Shown here piece by piece: positions 38,070 to 46,094 of a DNA stretch of 64,000 nucleotides. The position numbers were made by a program, and so were the translations under genes. Origin of the DNA: JACDEA01 sp963742585. Lineage in GTDB: Bacteria > Actinomycetota > Acidimicrobiia > Acidimicrobiales > JACDEA01. The stretch covers positions 186,001-250,000 of the forward strand of contig CAVUMI010000005.1 of the NCBI GenBank assembly GCA_963742585.1, read 5' to 3'. The notes below the pieces were generated by a model. It was not told where the DNA came from, ran no database searches, and worked only from the letters and a program-made list of their open reading frames with translations. Position 1 is the stretch's first letter. Each line of letters starts with the position of its first letter.

Positions 38070-38824
38070 TGGTTGTCGGACTCCTGTAGAGGTCGGGCCA
38101 ACGCGCCGCGGGCGGCGAGCGCGTCGACGTGTGCGTGCGCGAGGGCCAAGGCGCCGAGGTCGGCGCCCCAGCCGGTCAAGAGGTCATCGACCAGCGCGGC
38201 GGCCAGGCGTTCGCCGTCGAGCAGCGCGGGGTCGAGGTGGGATAGGCGGCTGACTTGGAGCACGCCGTTGAGCGCGGCGACCAGCGTGACCGTGCGGGCC
38301 ATCGGATCGCCGGCGCTGAATGCGCCCGCCGTTGTGGCCGCGGCGATCGGCTCCCGCGCCAGCTCGAGATGGCGCAGTGCGCCAGGGGCGACGCGGACCA
38401 CGTCCTCCGGATTCAGCGCTTGCTCCCCCTGCGACATGAGCAGTTGCAGCAGGCGGGTTTCCTCGGGATACGTGCGGCCGATGTCGATCCAGAACCGGGC
38501 GACGGCCACTACATGCGTGAGCTCACGCACCGGCGCGCCGTCGCTGGTGAGGAGCTCGTCGAGTTCCTGCCGGAGATGGAGGTAGCTACTGGTGAGGCGG
38601 TCGATGGCCTGTTGCTGGACCTCGGCTACGAGCGCGCTCTTGGAAGGGAAGTACGTGTAGACGGTGCCGACGGCGCAGTCGAGCTCGTCAGCGAGCCGCT
38701 GCATGGTGACGGCATGGAGGCCTTCGGCGGTGGCGATTCGCAGCGCCGTCGCCAGGTACCCACGGAGGCGGGCTTCCCGGTTGCGGCTACGCCTGCCCGT
38801 CGTCGAAGTTTGAACCACGTTCAT
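38066..38824 (-). CDS. TetR family transcriptional regulator
   Basis: A 252-residue regulator with the N-terminal helix-turn-helix: RLRGYLATALRIATAEGLHAVTMQRLADELDCAVGTVYTYFPSKSALVAEV at about residues 20-70. The long C-terminal domain should bind a ligand. ATG 38824 lies inside an inverted repeat (see next feature), which suggests autoregulation and possibly a short leader. It overlaps the hydroxylase gene by four bases and likely controls that small operon. Confidence 0.88.
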   Translation of the reverse strand: MNVVQTSTTGRRSRNREARLRGYLATALRIATAEGLHAVTMQRLADELDCAVGTVYTYFPSKSALVAEVQQQAIDRLTSSYLHLRQELDELLTSDGAPVRELTHVVAVARFWIDIGRTYPEETRLLQLLMSQGEQALNPEDVVRVAPGALRHLELAREPIAAATTAGAFSAGDPMARTVTLVAALNGVLQVSRLSHLDPALLDGERLAAALVDDLLTGWGADLGALALAHAHVDALAARGALARPLQESDNQ

Positions 38825-38832
38825 TATTGAAC
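38811..38832. promoter_or_regulatory. Candidate TetR operator overlapping the tetR start codon
   Basis: Three half-sites of a five-base element lie in a row: TGAAC at 38811-38815, GTTCA at 38819-38823 and TGAAC at 38828-38832. They form two overlapping inverted repeats, with centres CAC and TTAT. The tetR ATG is inside the second one. A further partial match lies at about 38836-38840. Confidence 0.5.
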
Positions 38833-38863
38833 ATCATTCAGACTTGGCTGTCAACCCCCGCGT

Positions 38864-38924
38864 TTCTCCGACTTCTGGACACTTAACGCCCTGGGAGGGC
38901 GCTAAGTGTCCAGAAGTCGGAGAA
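38864..38924. repeat. Dispersed hairpin repeat, copy 1
   Basis: Arms of 29 bases (38864-38892 and 38896-38924) around a GGG loop pair throughout except one A-C mismatch. The inner 25 bases of each arm match the hairpin at 52599-52653. It lies between the 5' end of tetR and the 3' end of the secreted-protein gene. Read on the minus strand it provides that gene's last codons and its TAA. Confidence 0.8.
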
Positions 38925-40571
38925 GACGCGGTAGCGGGCGGAGATGCCGGCCCAGACGGGAAGCGGCGCGAAGGCCGGGGGGGCGGCTTCGGTGTAGAAG
39001 CGGATCATCCAGTAGGGCAGCAGGAAGTCGGCGCCGGGCGAGGACCAGGTGGCGCCCTGATCGCCATCGAGGATCGACGGGTCCTTCTGCCACATGAAGT
39101 CGGCGCCCCTACGCAGCGCGACCGGCAGTGGGAAGCGAGCGCGCTTCTGCGCCGCCGACCCGGGAATGTTGATGGTGATCCGGCCGCCCGTGGGCAGTGG
39201 GATCAGCAGCTCGATGCGGTCCTGGGCCACGCATTCGATGGTGATGCCGCACTGCGGGCTGTTCAGTGTCTTGTTGGCTGACGCGTCGAGGCGGTCCTTG
39301 TAGTCCATCCACTGGCGGTGATGGAGGACGGCGTCGTTGAGTCGTGACACCTCGCCCGTGAGCGCGAACGTGAAGGCTTCGTACAACGCGTTGATGTCAT
39401 CGCCGGTCGTGGCGTCCATCACGCCGATGGCCCGGCGCATCTCGTCGCGCACCGTGCGATTGGGCTCGAGGCGGATGAGGTTGAACCCGGTGAGGAAGTT
39501 GAGGTGGAACTTGTAGTACGAGTCGTGCGGTTGCACGGCGTCGAGCTGCATCGAGCCCGACAGCTGCGGCAACGAGGTCACCAGCTGCCCGGCCCACACC
39601 GCCTCCCACTTCTGACGATCGGCCGCAGTTCCCACGTAGCGCGCCGCGTGGCGGGCCACCTGCACCATGTTCATCTGCGCTATCGGCGTGTACACGAACA
39701 GCGGCGAGATGAAGTTGTCGAGGTCGTTGCCGCCGAAGACTTCGGGGATCACGACCGCGCCGTGTGGACGGGGCGTGGTCCAGAGCCACTTGTGGGCGAA
39801 CGCCGTCATCGTCATCAGGTCGCGGCCGAGCATCTGGCGCATGGCGGGATCGTCGGGGCCGACAAGGTCGAACGCGGTGACCATCCCGAACGTGGTTCCG
39901 GCGTACGCGTCGCGGCTGGTGCCGTCGAGGCAGTAGTACTGCTTGCCGTCGTCCCAGTTGAGCGGGCCGACGAGCCGGCCCCGGTTCGGGTCGCGGCCGA
40001 CGTTGAGGGGGGCCGGCGCGGTGGTCGGGGTGCAGGCGCGGAACAGGAGGCCGGCCTCGCCCTGGAAGACGCCGCCGCCGAAGTCGATGTAGCCGTTGTC
40101 GGTGGGCTCGCGGTCGTCGCGGAGCCGCGGGTTGAACGTCGTCTTCCAGTTCTTCGAGATGTTGACCAGGATGTGGAACTGCTCGGCCATCGCCTTGACC
40201 CGGCTCAAGGCCTCGGCCTTTTGAGCGAGCCAGAAGGTGTCGGTGGGCGCGGCGGCGAGCTTGTGCTTGGCCAGTGCATACCGGAAGGCCTCGGCGCCGA
40301 GGTAGTTGCCGGTGTAGAGGGCCGAGTCGTTCTCGCCGACCAGCGTCGCGATGTCGCCCGGAATCCTCGCCGCGGTGCGGTAGTGCTGCTCGTGCACCTG
40401 CCCGTAGTGGAAGTGGTCGAGGATCCGGGCTTCCATGGCCAGGGCGTCAGCCAGGTCGACTGGGTTGTCCAGTGGCGTTGGGATCGCGGCCCGGGCGGTG
40501 GGCACCGTTGCCGCGCCCAAAGCCACCGTCAGGACGGTAAGTAGCAGAATGCGACGAAATCTCACAAGCAC
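38883..40571 (-). CDS. Secreted protein of unknown function
   Basis: The 562-residue protein starts at ATG 40571 and has a Sec signal peptide (LLLTVLTVALGAATVPTARA). I do not recognise the family. The mature part is rich in aromatic residues and has repeated helical segments (ILDHFHYGQVHEQHYRTAA, AEAFRYALAKHKLAAAP, MTMTAFAHKWLW), then VVIPEVFGGNDLDNFISP, and a C-terminal YRVFSDFWTLSALPGR. An all-helical catalytic barrel is possible but not shown. The last residues and the stop codon are encoded by the dispersed hairpin repeat, so the natural C terminus may have been altered by repeat insertion. Confidence 0.7.
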   Translation of the reverse strand: MLVRFRRILLLTVLTVALGAATVPTARAAIPTPLDNPVDLADALAMEARILDHFHYGQVHEQHYRTAARIPGDIATLVGENDSALYTGNYLGAEAFRYALAKHKLAAAPTDTFWLAQKAEALSRVKAMAEQFHILVNISKNWKTTFNPRLRDDREPTDNGYIDFGGGVFQGEAGLLFRACTPTTAPAPLNVGRDPNRGRLVGPLNWDDGKQYYCLDGTSRDAYAGTTFGMVTAFDLVGPDDPAMRQMLGRDLMTMTAFAHKWLWTTPRPHGAVVIPEVFGGNDLDNFISPLFVYTPIAQMNMVQVARHAARYVGTAADRQKWEAVWAGQLVTSLPQLSGSMQLDAVQPHDSYYKFHLNFLTGFNLIRLEPNRTVRDEMRRAIGVMDATTGDDINALYEAFTFALTGEVSRLNDAVLHHRQWMDYKDRLDASANKTLNSPQCGITIECVAQDRIELLIPLPTGGRITINIPGSAAQKRARFPLPVALRRGADFMWQKDPSILDGDQGATWSSPGADFLLPYWMIRFYTEAAPPAFAPLPVWAGISARYRVFSDFWTLSALPGR

Positions 40572-40574
40572 TGT

Positions 40575-41771
40575 TTACCGGCTGAGCGCTTCTGATGCAT
40601 CGATCAGCGAGGTCACGCCGATCAGGGTGAGCCGGCTGTGGGTACCCGCGCCCAGTTGGTCGACGGGCAGCAGCATCAGAGCGGCACCGCCGTGGCGGGC
40701 TCCGACGATCTTCTCGGCGACGCTGCCTACTGGACCGACGCGGCCCGCGGCGTCGACCGTGCCGGTGGCGGCGACGTCGCGCCCTCGGGCCAGATCCTCC
40801 GGCCCGAGCAGGTCGCGCACGAGGAGCGCGTAGGCCAACCCGGCCGACGGCCCCACGATGTCCCGTCGCCGGAACTGCGCGGTGACCTGGAGCCCCGCGC
40901 CGTGGGCGGCCGCGGCCGCCGCGGTCATACGGCTGTCGTCGAAGGCGGCGCGGCCGGCGCGGTGGAGTGCGTCGCGGTCGACACCTTGCCGCAGGGCCAC
41001 GATGTCCCCGTCGCCGGTGAGCTTGGCCAGGCCGAGGGCGAGGAGGCTCGGGCGGCTCAGCCGCACTGGCGTCATCAGGTAGCGCCCGTTGAGCGGGTAG
41101 GTGGGCGCGCCCGTGATCGTGACGTCGTTGCTGATGTCGACGGCCGTACCGGGAGTGAGCATCACTACCGGTGGGTGGTAGCGGGCGGCCAGGGCCAGCA
41201 GCGCCACGACCACCGCGCCGGCGATCGCCCACGGGAGTAGCGACCGGCCCGTCCGCACCGGCGGCGCGGGCGCGCGGGCCACCGTGTGCGCGACGCGGGG
41301 CGTGGCTCGGATGGCGATGGGCGCGGCCGAAACGCGGGGCTTTGGCCGCGGCGGGGCAGGTGCGGCCGCCGCCAGCGCGCCGAGGGGGCCGGCGGCCAGC
41401 GCGGGGATGTCGCTGACCGCGCCCAGGATGTCGCGGGCGGACGCGACGAAGGCCCGCACATCGGTGCGGGCGCGTACGGTCGCAGTTTGCGGTCGCCGCA
41501 AGTGCAGCGCTTCAGTGCCGCAGAACCCGCCGGGGCCGACGGTGGTGCGGTCGCCGCTCAGTGTGATGACGTCGGCCTCGCCCTCCTCGATGAGAAAGAA
41601 CCACCGGGCCAGCGGCGCCGCCTCAACTACGCGCGTGCCGGCCGGCACCTCGATCTCATCGAAGATGCGAGCAATGCGAACGAGCTCGGCGGGCCGGCAG
41701 CCCTTGAGGAGCGGTTGACGGCCAAGGCGAGCGAGCTTGGTGTCGCGCTGCGTGCTGGTGAGCACGGCCAT
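40575..41771 (-). CDS. Cyclic-nucleotide-binding domain fused to a membrane-anchored Lon-like protease domain
   Basis: A 398-residue fusion. Residues about 15-115 form a cNMP-binding-like beta-barrel (LLKGCRPAELVRIARIF, WFFLIEEGEADVITLSGD, FCGTEALHLRRPQTATVRA). A Pro/Ala linker leads to one membrane helix at about 178-198. The C-terminal half is like YlbL/Lon S16 proteases: VMLTPGTAVDIS, YPLNGRYLMTPV, then the catalytic dyad Ser309 in DIVGPSAGLAYALL and Lys354 in GPVGSVAEKIVGA, 45 residues apart as in Lon. The PDZ domain of YlbL proteins is missing. The phosphate-binding Arg of true cAMP receptors is not evident, so nucleotide binding is uncertain. It is 3 bases downstream of no other gene and likely monocistronic. 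Confidence 0.8.
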   Translation of the reverse strand: MAVLTSTQRDTKLARLGRQPLLKGCRPAELVRIARIFDEIEVPAGTRVVEAAPLARWFFLIEEGEADVITLSGDRTTVGPGGFCGTEALHLRRPQTATVRARTDVRAFVASARDILGAVSDIPALAAGPLGALAAAAPAPPRPKPRVSAAPIAIRATPRVAHTVARAPAPPVRTGRSLLPWAIAGAVVVALLALAARYHPPVVMLTPGTAVDISNDVTITGAPTYPLNGRYLMTPVRLSRPSLLALGLAKLTGDGDIVALRQGVDRDALHRAGRAAFDDSRMTAAAAAAHGAGLQVTAQFRRRDIVGPSAGLAYALLVRDLLGPEDLARGRDVAATGTVDAAGRVGPVGSVAEKIVGARHGGAALMLLPVDQLGAGTHSRLTLIGVTSLIDASEALSR

Positions 41772-41801
41772 GCCCCGGCTCCTCTGGTCTTACTGCTCCT
41801 T

Positions 41802-43100
41802 CTATAAAAGGTACCCCGCCACCAGAAGTACCCCGGTCAGGAGATGCAAGCCGATGTTGGCCTGCATCGTCGGCATCAAGTCGTACGGTCGCTCGTAGTG
41901 CGCGGCCAGCCCGCGCTGCACCCGCAGGGCGAGCGGAATGGTGAGGAGCCCGAGCAGCGTCCACCGCGGCGTAGCGCCGGCTATCGCGCCTGCGGCAATC
42001 AGCGCGTAGGCCAGTGCGGCCGCCACCCGGTAGCCGGTGACCACCTGGTGACGCGTCCATCGCACCGGCAGCGTGCGCTTCCCGACCACCGCGTCACCAG
42101 CCCGGTCGGGCACCTCGTTGAGGTAGAGGACGAGCGCGATGAACAGCGCGACCGGTAGCGAGATGAAGAGGGCTTCGCCCGAGAAGCGCTGCGCGCATAC
42201 GTAGTACGTGCCGAGCGTGGTGACCGGGCCGAACCCGACAGCGGTCGTGACCTCGCCCAGGCCACGGTGCACGAGCCGAAGGGGTGGCGCGGAGTACGCC
42301 AGGCTGATGATCACGCCGACCGCGCCGATCGCCAGCAGGCCCCACCCGCGCGCCGCGGCCAGACCGAGGCCGATCGCCATACCGCCGATGTAACACGCGG
42401 CCGAAGCCCGGATCACCGCGCGGCGGGAGACCAGCCCGTATTGGAGAACGCGGGAGCCGCCGCTGAAGGGCGTCGGCGTTACGTTGGCTTTGTCGGCCCC
42501 GCTGGCGTCGTCGAACAGGTCGTTGGCCATGTTCAGCCCGAGGTGGATGAGGATCCCGCCCAGCATCGCCAGCAGGAACCAGCCCCACCCGAAGCGATGG
42601 TGATGGGCGGCAACGGCACCCCCCAACGCCACAGGAACGATGGTCGCGGTGAGGAACGGAAGCCGGGTAGTGAGGAAGAACGTCCAGAACGCCGAGAGAC
42701 GCGGGCGGGCGCCCAACTCGCCCATGTAGCGGCGGGCCTCGTCGACGGTGCGCTCGGCATATTCGAAGAACGGCACCTCGGCCTCGTCCCAACCTGTCGC
42801 CTGCTCGACGGTCACCGTCAGCTGCCCACCGGCAACGGTGGCCCTACCCCAGCAGTTGACGTAGCGACGTTCGTCATAGCCGATACCGGGTTGGGGCCGG
42901 ATGTGGCTGAACAGCAGGCCGACCTCCTGGCCGTTCTCAGGCAAGACCGTTGCGGCCACCGGACCGACGACGATCTCGCGGCGCTCGGCGCGGGCCACGA
43001 ACGGACCGGCCACCGAGAACGGGTAGCCGTCCTCGCCGACGAACGAGACCACCGCGTGGTCGAAGCCGGCCGCCTTGGCTACCGCGTCGACCGCATTCAT
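41802..43100 (-). CDS. UbiA-type prenyltransferase with an N-terminal flavin-reductase-like domain
   Basis: ATG 43100 forms an ATGA overlap with the upstream gene and gives 432 residues. The first 115 residues (FDHAVVSFVGEDGYPFSV, GQEVGLLFSHIRPQPGIGYDERRYVNCWGRA) look like a split-barrel FMN-binding domain. From about residue 140 follows a UbiA membrane prenyltransferase with about nine helices. The two Asp-rich motifs are NMANDLFDDASGADKAN and NEVPDRAGDAVVGKR. The second part is close to menaquinone (MenA)-type or related aromatic prenyltransferases. Fusion to a split-barrel domain is rare in my knowledge. The neighbour 43100-43591 is also a split-barrel protein, so both may act together on a quinone or flavin-like acceptor. 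Confidence 0.82.
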   Translation of the reverse strand: MNAVDAVAKAAGFDHAVVSFVGEDGYPFSVAGPFVARAERREIVVGPVAATVLPENGQEVGLLFSHIRPQPGIGYDERRYVNCWGRATVAGGQLTVTVEQATGWDEAEVPFFEYAERTVDEARRYMGELGARPRLSAFWTFFLTTRLPFLTATIVPVALGGAVAAHHHRFGWGWFLLAMLGGILIHLGLNMANDLFDDASGADKANVTPTPFSGGSRVLQYGLVSRRAVIRASAACYIGGMAIGLGLAAARGWGLLAIGAVGVIISLAYSAPPLRLVHRGLGEVTTAVGFGPVTTLGTYYVCAQRFSGEALFISLPVALFIALVLYLNEVPDRAGDAVVGKRTLPVRWTRHQVVTGYRVAAALAYALIAAGAIAGATPRWTLLGLLTIPLALRVQRGLAAHYERPYDLMPTMQANIGLHLLTGVLLVAGYLL

Positions 43101-43591
43101 CAGGCCGCCCCTTCCAGCTCGGTGACGCGCGGCGGAAGGTCGGTGCGACCGTCCTTCCAGAACGTGACGCGGCGCGGGACGATCTCGATTACCGATCGTT
43201 CGAAGAACAGCGGGATCCCGAACCGCATCTTCACGAACTTGTCGATCACCGGTTCCTTGGCTCGCCACAACGGCAGGAGCCGCTCCCAGTCGGTGTGGAG
43301 GTCGCCGTCGAGCACGATGGCGTCACCCTGGATCGTCGCCCGGGCGAAGGGCTTGGCGGGGACGCCCACGGGATCGGTGAGGGCGACGCTCACCTTCGGG
43401 TTGGCCTTGATGTGGCGGAGCTTCTTGGAGAACAGCGCCGCCGACGTCATGTAGATGCGCGAGCCGTCGTACAAAGGGATCAGCGGGTAGCTAATCGGAC
43501 GACCGCGGCCGTCGAGCACCGTCAGCTCGGCCACCAACGCAGCATCGAGCAGGGCGGCGACGGCCTCCGGCAACACACCTTCAGTGGCCAT
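43100..43591 (-). CDS. Pyridoxamine 5'-phosphate oxidase-like (split-barrel FMN/F420) protein
   Basis: A 163-residue protein of the PPOX/F420-binding split-barrel superfamily: LVAELTVLDGRGRPISYPLIPLYDG, YMTSAALFSKKLRHIKANPKVSVALTDP, ATIQGDAIVLDGDLHTDW and the C-terminal IVPRRVTFWKDGRTD. The pattern of VALxD and GDA strands is standard for the family. Its cofactor, FMN or F420, cannot be read here. It is translationally coupled to the UbiA fusion gene. Confidence 0.82.
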   Translation of the reverse strand: MATEGVLPEAVAALLDAALVAELTVLDGRGRPISYPLIPLYDGSRIYMTSAALFSKKLRHIKANPKVSVALTDPVGVPAKPFARATIQGDAIVLDGDLHTDWERLLPLWRAKEPVIDKFVKMRFGIPLFFERSVIEIVPRRVTFWKDGRTDLPPRVTELEGAA

Positions 43592-43599
43592 TTCTAGAC

Positions 43600-43616
43600 G
43601 CCATCCTTCGGATGGC
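43600..43616. promoter_or_regulatory. Short perfect hairpin in a divergent promoter region
   Basis: GCCATCC at 43600-43606 and GGATGGC at 43610-43616 with a TTC loop, directly after the minus-strand start at 43591. It could be an operator or leader hairpin. Confidence 0.35.
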
Positions 43617-43688
43617 AGAAATGGAGCATGCTCTGCCCATTGGCTCGTTCGCTGTCGCTCACTCGTGTGACGCTACCGCCGCGGCGCA

Positions 43689-43701
43689 CATAATCGACAC
43701 G
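43689..43701 (+). promoter_or_regulatory. Candidate -10 element giving a leaderless transcript
   Basis: CATAAT at 43689-43694 is one base from TATAAT and lies 6 bases before the GTG at 43701. A transcript starting 7 bases after it would begin at or next to the start codon, as in leaderless actinobacterial genes. No clear -35 element is visible. Confidence 0.35.
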
Positions 43702-45081
43702 TGGACAGCGTCCTCAACACCCTCTCGAGCGTGGCCAGCCCGTGGGGCTACGTGCTGGTGGGGGTGCTGGCCATGCTCGAAACCTCCGCGCTGGTCGGGC
43801 TGGCGGTTCCGGGCGAGACCGCCCTGTTGATCGGCGGCTTCCTGGCGTACCAGGGTAAGGCCAGCGTGGTCGGGATGGCGGCGGTGGCGACCCTCGGTGC
43901 GATCGTCGGCGACTCGATCGGCTACCAACTCGGCCGGCGTGTTGGACCGCGCCTTCGGGCCAGTGCCATGGGCCAGCGCGTCGGCGAGGCGCGCTCGGCT
44001 ACGGGCCGAGGACTATCTGCGCCGCAAGGGCGGGCGGGCCGTTTTCCTCGGACGGTTCGTGGGCGTGCTGCGGGCGCTGGTCCCGATGATGGCCGGGCTG
44101 AGCCGCATGCCCTACCGCAAGTTCCTGGCTTGGACTGCTGCCGGCGGGCTCATTTGGGCGCCCTCGACGGTGCTCGTGGGGTACGCGGCCGGCTCCTCGT
44201 ATCGGCGCATCGAGCACATCGCCGGGCGGGCGACGCTGCTGGTGCTGGTCCTGCTGGCCATCGTGGTGGTGATCGTCGCGGCGGCGCGCTTCGCCGCCGC
44301 CCGCCAGCTCGACATTGCTGCGGCGCGCCAACGGTTCTTGGCCCGGCCGCGGGTGCAGCTGGTCGCCGATCGCTACGGCACCCAGCTCCGATTCTTCGCC
44401 GGCCGGTTCCGACCCGGCGCCGCTCTGGGTCTCTCCTACACCGTCGGGATCGTCGTGGCCATCGCGCTGGCGTGGGCCTTCGGCACCGCGGTCAACGACG
44501 TACTGGCCCGCGGCGAGCTGAGCCGGCTCGACGAGCCGGTGCGGGAGTTCTTCGGTCAGCGTCACGAGGAGTTCTTCACGCGCGCGCTCTATCCGATCGA
44601 ACTACTCGGCAGCCTTCCGGTGTTGGCCGCCGCGGTGATCGGGTTCGCGGCGTGGACCATCGCGCGCCACCGCGACCCGCGCACGCCGATCCTTCTCGCG
44701 GTCTGTCTCCTCGGCGCTGGCGGGGCGGCCCTGATCGTGCGCGCCCTGATCGACCGGCCCGGGCCGGACGGTGGGGTGTCGTCCTTCCCGTCGGTGACCG
44801 TCGCCGCCGCGGCAGCCTTCTTCGGGGGCGCCGCGGTGTTTGCCGGCGAGGGACGCGCGTGGCGGCGCCGGATCGGGCTGTACGCGGTCGCCGTCCTCGC
44901 CGTTTCGCTGGTCGGCTTCACGACGCTCTATCTGGAGCGCGGCTGGCTCTCCGACGTGGTGGGCGGCCTCACCCTCGGCGCGCTGTCGATCGCCACCGTG
45001 TTCATCCCGGCCCGCACCCTCGGCTTCCGCCGCCCGCGCGTCACAGAACTGGAGCGGGTGTACGACCGTGGTCATACGTGA
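43701..45081 (+). CDS. DedA-like membrane protein fused to a PAP2-like domain, one frameshift
   Basis: The reconstructed protein is about 459 residues. The N-terminal DedA (SNARE-associated) part reads VGLAVPGETALLIGGFLAY, then after a break near 43995 AEDYLRRKGGRAVFLGRFVGVLRALVPMMAG and PYRKFLAWTAAGGLIW. The C-terminal PAP2-superfamily part spans about 240-430 (RALIDRPGPDGGVSSFPSVTVAAAAAFF, LERGWLSDVVGGLTLG). The conserved PSGH is PSVT and the last SRxxxxxHxxxD motif has no His, so phosphatase activity is doubtful. The DedA part should act in lipid scrambling or membrane homeostasis. The GTG start is 7 bases after a -10-like element. Confidence 0.82.
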
Positions 45082-45093
45082 GAGCGTGTGGTC

Positions 45094-45777
45094 ATGGCTG
45101 ATGGTGCCCGCATCACGGTGACGGACGGCCCATATCTCTTGAGCGGAGACGTCCCACTGGTGCGGCGACGGATCGCGTATTCCGAGCACGGCGAACCGCT
45201 CACGATGGAGACCACCGCCACTGTCGACGGCGCCGCGTCGCCCGAGTCACCGGTGGCGCTCTGTCGCTGTGGTGGGTCGGAGAACAAGCCGTTCTGCGAC
45301 GGAACCCACACCCGGAACGCGTTCGATGGCGCAACTACCGCGCCGAGCACCACCTACGACGAGCGGCAGCGCACCTACGAGGCGACGGGCATCGTGATGC
45401 GCGACGACCGATCGGTGTGCTCGCACGCCGGCTTCTGCGGCAACCGGCTGACCAACGTGTGGAAGATGGCGCGAGGCGAGACAACCGAAGACAGCATCGC
45501 TCGCCTACAGCTCATGGCGATGATCGAACGCTGTCCGTCGGGCGCGTTGACCTATCGCCTCGAACCCGACGGTGCCGACGTCGAACTGCCGCTACGGACC
45601 GAAGTGTGCGTCGTCGAGGACGGACCGCTGGCGACGACCGGACGCATCCCGGTCGAGCTACCCGACGGCACCGTCCTTGAGGCCCGCAATCGCCAGACGC
45701 TGTGCCGTTGTGGCACCTCGGCGAGCAAACCGTTCTGCGACGGGAGCCACAAGGAGGCCGGCTTCCACGACGGTTAG
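45094..45777 (+). CDS. CDGSH iron-sulfur domain protein with two CDGSH motifs
   Basis: A 227-residue protein with two CDGSH-type [2Fe-2S] sites, CRCGGSENKPFCDGTH (about residues 50-65) and CRCGTSASKPFCDGSH (about residues 204-219). Each has the three Cys and one His that bind the cluster. Between them VCSHAGFCGNRLTNVWKM carries further Cys, matching the divergent 4Fe-4S mono-cluster (Fer4_19) domain that commonly precedes CDGSH units. ATG 45094 is preferred over GTG 45088. It sits 12 bases after the DedA/PAP2 gene and converges with a small gene. The likely role is electron transfer or iron-sulfur sensing. Confidence 0.88.
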   Translation: MADGARITVTDGPYLLSGDVPLVRRRIAYSEHGEPLTMETTATVDGAASPESPVALCRCGGSENKPFCDGTHTRNAFDGATTAPSTTYDERQRTYEATGIVMRDDRSVCSHAGFCGNRLTNVWKMARGETTEDSIARLQLMAMIERCPSGALTYRLEPDGADVELPLRTEVCVVEDGPLATTGRIPVELPDGTVLEARNRQTLCRCGTSASKPFCDGSHKEAGFHDG

Positions 45778-46094
45778 TGACCCGGTGAACGCAGCAGGGT
45801 GCTCAGTAGGACGGCCTTGTCGGGGTCGGCCTCCGCGCCGAACGCCGACACCAGTACACCCTTGAGGTCCCACTCGGGCAGGCCGATGCCGAGGACGATC
45901 GCCTCGTCGGCCGGATCGGTCGGCCCTTCGAAGCGGAACGTGTAGTCGACGATCGCGGTGGACACCGGGTGGGTGCCGGCGACCCGGTCGCAGGCCAGCC
46001 CGTCGGGAACCAGCCGGAGTTCGTCGCGGTATCCCTCCGCGGTCAAGAAGGCGACCGCGTCGGTGACCGTGTCCGGCGCGGGTGTGGCGGTCAG
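45774..46094 (-). CDS. Small hypothetical protein downstream of the P450 gene
   Basis: TTG 46046 gives 90 residues. The frame stays open back to a CTG at 46094 that overlaps the P450 stop, and the extra segment (TATPAPDTVTDAVAFLTAEGYRDELRL) reads as coding, so the real start may be that CTG. Content includes VSTAIVDYTFRFEGPTDPADEAIVLGIGLPEWDLKGVLVSAFG. I recognise no family. Close coupling to the P450 suggests a shared function, perhaps a partner or product-binding protein. Confidence 0.5.
   Translation of the reverse strand: MTATPAPDTVTDAVAFLTAEGYRDELRLVPDGLACDRVAGTHPVSTAIVDYTFRFEGPTDPADEAIVLGIGLPEWDLKGVLVSAFGAEADPDKAVLLSTLLRSPGH

Noticed and set aside
45068..45095. Direct repeat GTGGTCAT before the CDGSH gene
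   Set aside because: Eight bases, partly coding for the end of the DedA/PAP2 protein; likely chance.
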